Shown here: one piece after another, positions 29,214-32,049 of the stretch
How the letters are laid out: each line of letters opens with the position of its first letter
Numbering within the stretch: position 1 is the first letter of the stretch
Origin: Lachnospiraceae bacterium AC3007
Lineage (GTDB): Bacteria > Bacillota > Clostridia > Lachnospirales > Lachnospiraceae
Length of the DNA stretch: 32,049 nucleotides
Direction of reading: 5' to 3'
NCBI GenBank assembly: GCA_000621405.1
Contig: JHYK01000031.1
Span: 1-32,049, forward strand
Translations under genes and position numbers: made by a program
Notes under the pieces: generated by a model
Database searches by the model: none
What the model saw: only the letters and a program-made list of their open reading frames with translations
Told to the model about the DNA's origin: nothing

Positions 29214-31451
29214 ATGTCAGAAAAAAGAGGCACACTTTCCATATCAAGCGAGAATATATTCCCGATAATCAAGAAGTGGATGTATTCGGATCAGGATATC
29301 TTCATCCGTGAGCTGATATCAAACGGATGCGACGCGATCACGAAGCTGAAGAAGCTCGAGATGATGGGTGAGTACGAGGCTCCGGAGTCGGAGACCGGCG
29401 GGAGCGACAGCAACATGCTCAAGGGCCGCATCGAGGTAGTGTGTGATGACAAGGGCAGGACGCTGACATTCATCGACAACGGTATCGGAATGTCGATGGA
29501 TGAGGTCGATAAGTATATAAATCAGATCGCTTTTTCCGGGGCGACCGATTTTATTGAAAAATACAAGGATAAGTCCGATTCGGATCAGATCATAGGACAC
29601 TTCGGACTGGGCTTTTATTCTGCATTCATGGTGTCGGACAAGGTCGAGATAGACTCGAAGTCTTATGCGAAAGATGCTGCTCCGGTGCACTGGGAGTGCG
29701 AGGGCGCAGGCACGGATTACACCATGACTGAGGGCAGCTATGAGAAGACCGGAACGAAGATCACGCTCCACATCTCTGACGACTGCTTAAAGTACTGCAA
29801 TGAGTATACCGTGCGTGAGGTGCTGAATAAATACTGCTCGTTCATGCCTCAGGAGATATATCTGAGCAAGGCGGAGGATGAGGCCAAGAAGGCCGAAGAG
29901 GCTGCGAAGAAGGCAGAGGAGGCTGCAAAGAAGGCGGATCAGAGCGCTGACGCGTCTGCCGATGCGGCTGATAAGGGCTCTGACAAGGGTGAAGAAAAGA
30001 AGGAAGAGCCCAAGCCCATCAACGAGACCATGCCTCTTTGGGCGAAGACGCCGAGCGACTGCACGGAGGAAGAATACAAGGAATTCTACAGGAAGGTTTT
30101 CCATGATTACAGGGAGCCTCTTTTCTGGATCCATCTCAACATGGATTACCCCTTCAATCTCAAGGGAATCCTTTATTTCCCTAAGATCAATATAGAGTAT
30201 GAGTCTGCAGAGGGCGTCATCAAACTCTACAATAATCAGGTGTTCGTAGCGGATAATATCAAGGAAGTCATACCGGAATTCCTGATGCTCTTGAAGGGTG
30301 TCATCGACTGCCCGGATCTTCCGCTGAACGTGTCCAGGAGCGCGCTGCAGAATGACGGCTTTGTCACGAAGATCTCTGATTATATCACGAAGAAGGTGGC
30401 TGAGAAGCTGTCCGGACTTTGCAAGACCGACCGTGAGAATTATGAGAAATACTGGGATGACATCTCGCCTTTCGTAAAGTACGGTGTGCTGAGGAACGAC
30501 AAGTTTGCCGACAAGATCAATGATTATATTCTTTTCAAGGATATATATGACAAGTACACGACCCTTCCCGAGGCGCTGGATGTGAAGCCGATCGATACGG
30601 AAGATGAAGAGGATGAGAAGTCTGCGGAGTCTGAGGGGGCCGCAGCGGAGTCCAAAGGGGCCGCAGCGGAATCCGAAGGAGCCGCGGGAAAGACAGACGC
30701 AGCTTCGGACAAGGCCTCCGGTGAGGAAAGCAAAGACGGTGGCGAGAAGGCTTCTTCCGATGCTAAGAAGCCGGAGGTTGTGGATGCCGACGGAAACGTA
30801 GTGAATTCTGAGGATGACGGGGCCGATGAGGAAGAGATCAAGGAGAAGAAGGTCTACTATGTAACGGATGCCACGCAGCAGAGCCAGTATATCAATATGT
30901 TCAAGTCTTCGAAGATGACGGCTCTTGTTCTTACTTATGCGATAGACCAGCCCTTCATACAGCGGCTTGAGATGCGCAATCAGGGCGTCAGGTTCCTGCG
31001 CATCGATGCTGAGGTCGAGGATGTGATGAGAGGCAGGACATCCAAGAAGGAGAGAGAGGAATTCGAGGAGAAGTCAAAGGATATCGAGAAGGCTCTGAGA
31101 AAGACATTAAAGAGATCAAAGCTTGTGGTGAAGCTCGACAAGCTTAAGAATAAGAAGGTCGCTGCCATGCTCACGACTTCCGAGGAGAAGCGCAGGATGG
31201 ACGACATGATGAAGATGTACTCAATGGGCGAGCCCGTGCCGGAGAGCAATGATGCCGAGGGCGAGACGCTCATCCTCAACGTGAACCATCCGCTGGTCGA
31301 GAAGGTCATGGAGAAGCCTGAGAGCGAGGATTCCAAACTCATCGAGCAGCAGCTCTACGATCTGGCGTTGCTTTCGAACAAGCAGCTGTCGGCCGAGGAG
31401 ATGACGAAGTTCATACAGAGGTCAAATGATATATTGATGAAGGCGTTCTGA
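29214..31451 (+). CDS. htpG: Hsp90-family chaperone with two charged insertions
   Basis: 745 aa, against about 620-650 for usual bacterial HtpG; ATG 29214 after AAGGAGG. The N-terminal ATPase motifs are intact (FIRELISNGCDAI, IDNGIGM, GHFGLGFYSAFMVSD), as is the middle-domain arginine loop LNVSRSALQNDG. Between the N and middle domains, residues about 219-267 are an added Lys/Glu/Ala-rich segment with 7-residue repeats (AKKAEEA), just before INETMPLWAK, the place of the charged linker of eukaryotic Hsp90. A second acidic, Ala/Ser-rich insertion, about 460-542, has three AES(E/K)GAA units. The rest is regular through the C-terminal dimer domain. It is controlled by CIRCE and a sigma-A promoter and stands alone before a strong terminator. 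Confidence 0.95.
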   Translation: MSEKRGTLSISSENIFPIIKKWMYSDQDIFIRELISNGCDAITKLKKLEMMGEYEAPESETGGSDSNMLKGRIEVVCDDKGRTLTFIDNGIGMSMDEVDKYINQIAFSGATDFIEKYKDKSDSDQIIGHFGLGFYSAFMVSDKVEIDSKSYAKDAAPVHWECEGAGTDYTMTEGSYEKTGTKITLHISDDCLKYCNEYTVREVLNKYCSFMPQEIYLSKAEDEAKKAEEAAKKAEEAAKKADQSADASADAADKGSDKGEEKKEEPKPINETMPLWAKTPSDCTEEEYKEFYRKVFHDYREPLFWIHLNMDYPFNLKGILYFPKINIEYESAEGVIKLYNNQVFVADNIKEVIPEFLMLLKGVIDCPDLPLNVSRSALQNDGFVTKISDYITKKVAEKLSGLCKTDRENYEKYWDDISPFVKYGVLRNDKFADKINDYILFKDIYDKYTTLPEALDVKPIDTEDEEDEKSAESEGAAAESKGAAAESEGAAGKTDAASDKASGEESKDGGEKASSDAKKPEVVDADGNVVNSEDDGADEEEIKEKKVYYVTDATQQSQYINMFKSSKMTALVLTYAIDQPFIQRLEMRNQGVRFLRIDAEVEDVMRGRTSKKEREEFEEKSKDIEKALRKTLKRSKLVVKLDKLKNKKVAAMLTTSEEKRRMDDMMKMYSMGEPVPESNDAEGETLILNVNHPLVEKVMEKPESEDSKLIEQQLYDLALLSNKQLSAEEMTKFIQRSNDILMKAF
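29883..29939 (+). repeat. 21-bp coding tandem repeat in the htpG linker
   Basis: Seven-codon units AKKAEEA (29883-29903), AKKAEEA (29904-29924) and the start of a third (AKKAD) form the first charged insertion. Synonymous differences show the copies are not brand new. Confidence 0.8.
30624..30686 (+). repeat. 21-bp coding tandem repeat in the second htpG insertion
   Basis: Three 7-codon units, AESEGAA, AESKGAA and AESEGAA, differing at a few positions. The period equals that of the first htpG repeat and of the repeat in the radical SAM gene. Confidence 0.85.
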
Positions 31452-31463
31452 AGTAATTCGCGG

Positions 31464-31494
31464 GGCAGGGGCATCAGCCCCTGCCTTTTCTTTT
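31464..31494 (+). terminator. Rho-independent terminator of htpG
   Basis: GGCAGGGGC-ATCA-GCCCCTGCC, a perfect 9-bp GC-rich stem with a 4-nt loop, followed by TTTTCTTTT, 13 bases after the htpG stop. Confidence 0.93.
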
Positions 31495-31561
31495 CAGGCT
31501 CCGGGTACGTTATATCGTATCCTTCAGTCTTTTCATAGCTGACTTCTCTGATCCCGGTGCA

Positions 31562-31706
31562 GATTGCACCCTGGAGACCGGTTCTCTGTGATAAAGATAC
31601 AATTGTCCCGTGAAACCGGGACGGATCAAGTGTGATTTGTACCCTGGAGACTGTTTCTTCGTGATAAAGATACAATTGTCTCGTGAAGCCGGGTCGGATC
31701 AAAGTC
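31562..31706. repeat. 73-bp tandem repeat, two imperfect units
   Basis: ACCCTGGAGAC at 31568 recurs at 31641, and the following GTGATAAAGATACAATTGTC and CGGATCAA segments also match with a 73-bp shift. It lies between the htpG terminator and the IS256 transposase end. It is not part of a convincing gene: a minus-strand frame across it also runs through the terminator into htpG. Confidence 0.75.
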
Positions 31707-31754
31707 AAGTCCATAATTGTGTGTAAATTCATCCTTCCAGTTAAATGTATGTGT

Positions 31755-32049
31755 TTAAGCTACATATGAGTTTTGAAGCTTATGTTTGATGATGCCTTGT
31801 TTGTCATAGTATTCCTTCATATCAAACAGCCTTTGGCCATTGCTCCAGCTGTTATGATCATCCATCAGTACTGCACCTATCAGGCGGATAATAGAGTCCG
31901 TATTTGGGAAGATCTGAATGACCTTTTCACGCCTTCGTATCTCTCTGTTTTCTCGTTCGAGTATGTTGCTGGTACGAAGAGCTATTCTATATTTAGAAGG
32001 CAAAGCCATGATAGTTATACTGTCCTCAAAGCCTTCATCCAGGATGGAC
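31755..32049 (-). CDS. IS256-family (Mutator-type) transposase, C-terminal part
   Basis: This reads in from the right edge on the minus strand: ILDEGFEDSITIMALPSKYR, then ALRTSNILERENREIRRREK, then VIQIFPNTDSIIRLIGAVLM and MKEYYDK, to the stop at 31755. The LRTSNILERENREIRRRE-F(P) motif with the last catalytic Glu, and the RLIGA block, are hallmarks of IS256 transposases. The catalytic Asp residues lie outside the window. It appears intact as far as it can be read. Only the C-terminal 97 residues are visible. Confidence 0.9.
   Translation of the reverse strand, partial: SILDEGFEDSITIMALPSKYRIALRTSNILERENREIRRREKVIQIFPNTDSIIRLIGAVLMDDHNSWSNGQRLFDMKEYYDKQGIIKHKLQNSYVA

Noticed and set aside
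31355-31732. Minus-strand frame (125 codons) past the htpG end
   Set aside because: It runs through the 73-bp tandem repeat, the terminator and the htpG 3' end, with no ribosome binding site and no known domain.

Overview
The window looks like the chromosome of an anaerobic, Gram-positive Clostridia-type bacterium, most likely Lachnospiraceae. The support is an oxygen-sensitive class III ribonucleotide reductase, AGGAGG-type ribosome binding sites, a CIRCE heat-shock operator, an LCP cell-wall enzyme, an AmmeMemoRadiSam locus, a membrane-bound LuxR-type regulator and a double-glycine leader peptide. Family placement is inference. No rRNA, tRNA or CRISPR array was seen.

Layout. 1-4480 is a nest of dead mobile DNA: a transposase scrap (1-154) and an IS66 remnant (tnpA, tnpB, minus strand) whose tnpB is split by a 3.5-kb element with three overlapping tyrosine recombinase genes between perfect 83-bp inverted repeats. 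That is the architecture of a RIT (recombinase-in-trio) element. All three recombinases and the IS66 tnpA carry small insertions that break their frames. 4513-4692 is a possible gene scrap. 4840-8799 looks like one operon: a Wzz-like chain-length protein, a PAS-GGDEF diguanylate cyclase and a TPR lipoprotein. It is followed by nrdD (8860-10929) and pyrF (11067-12005).

12006-13890 holds a lone double-glycine leader peptide gene and a PD-(D/E)XK (Rpn/PDDEXK transposase-like) gene, bounded by a 27-bp repeat and large palindromes. 13893-16423 is an LCP protein plus a family 2 glycosyltransferase (4-nt overlap), a cell-surface glycopolymer pair. 16500-21976 is an amino-sugar block: a structured leader, phosphoglucosamine mutase with an in-frame N-terminal DNA-binding module, a left-handed beta-helix acyltransferase, nagB and glmS. 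Together these interconvert fructose-6-P, GlcN-6-P and GlcN-1-P for UDP-GlcNAc and peptidoglycan supply. 22043-23116 (minus) is a second Rpn-type nuclease, again flanked by the 27-bp repeat.

23368-25672 (minus) is an AmmeMemoRadiSam pair (Memo-AMMECR1 fusion plus radical SAM enzyme), a conserved system of unknown function. Then come a GtrA-like membrane protein, a polytopic membrane protein with a C-terminal LuxR domain, an aldo/keto reductase and htpG behind a CIRCE/promoter. The htpG product carries two long charged insertions, one at the position of the eukaryotic Hsp90 charged linker. A strong terminator, a 73-bp tandem repeat and the 3' end of an IS256-family transposase (minus strand, cut by the window edge) close the window.

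Recurring themes are an intergenic repeat family with the core GGGGACG, 21-bp (7-codon) tandem duplications inside htpG and the radical SAM gene, and slippage-type insertions concentrated in the mobile DNA at the left end.
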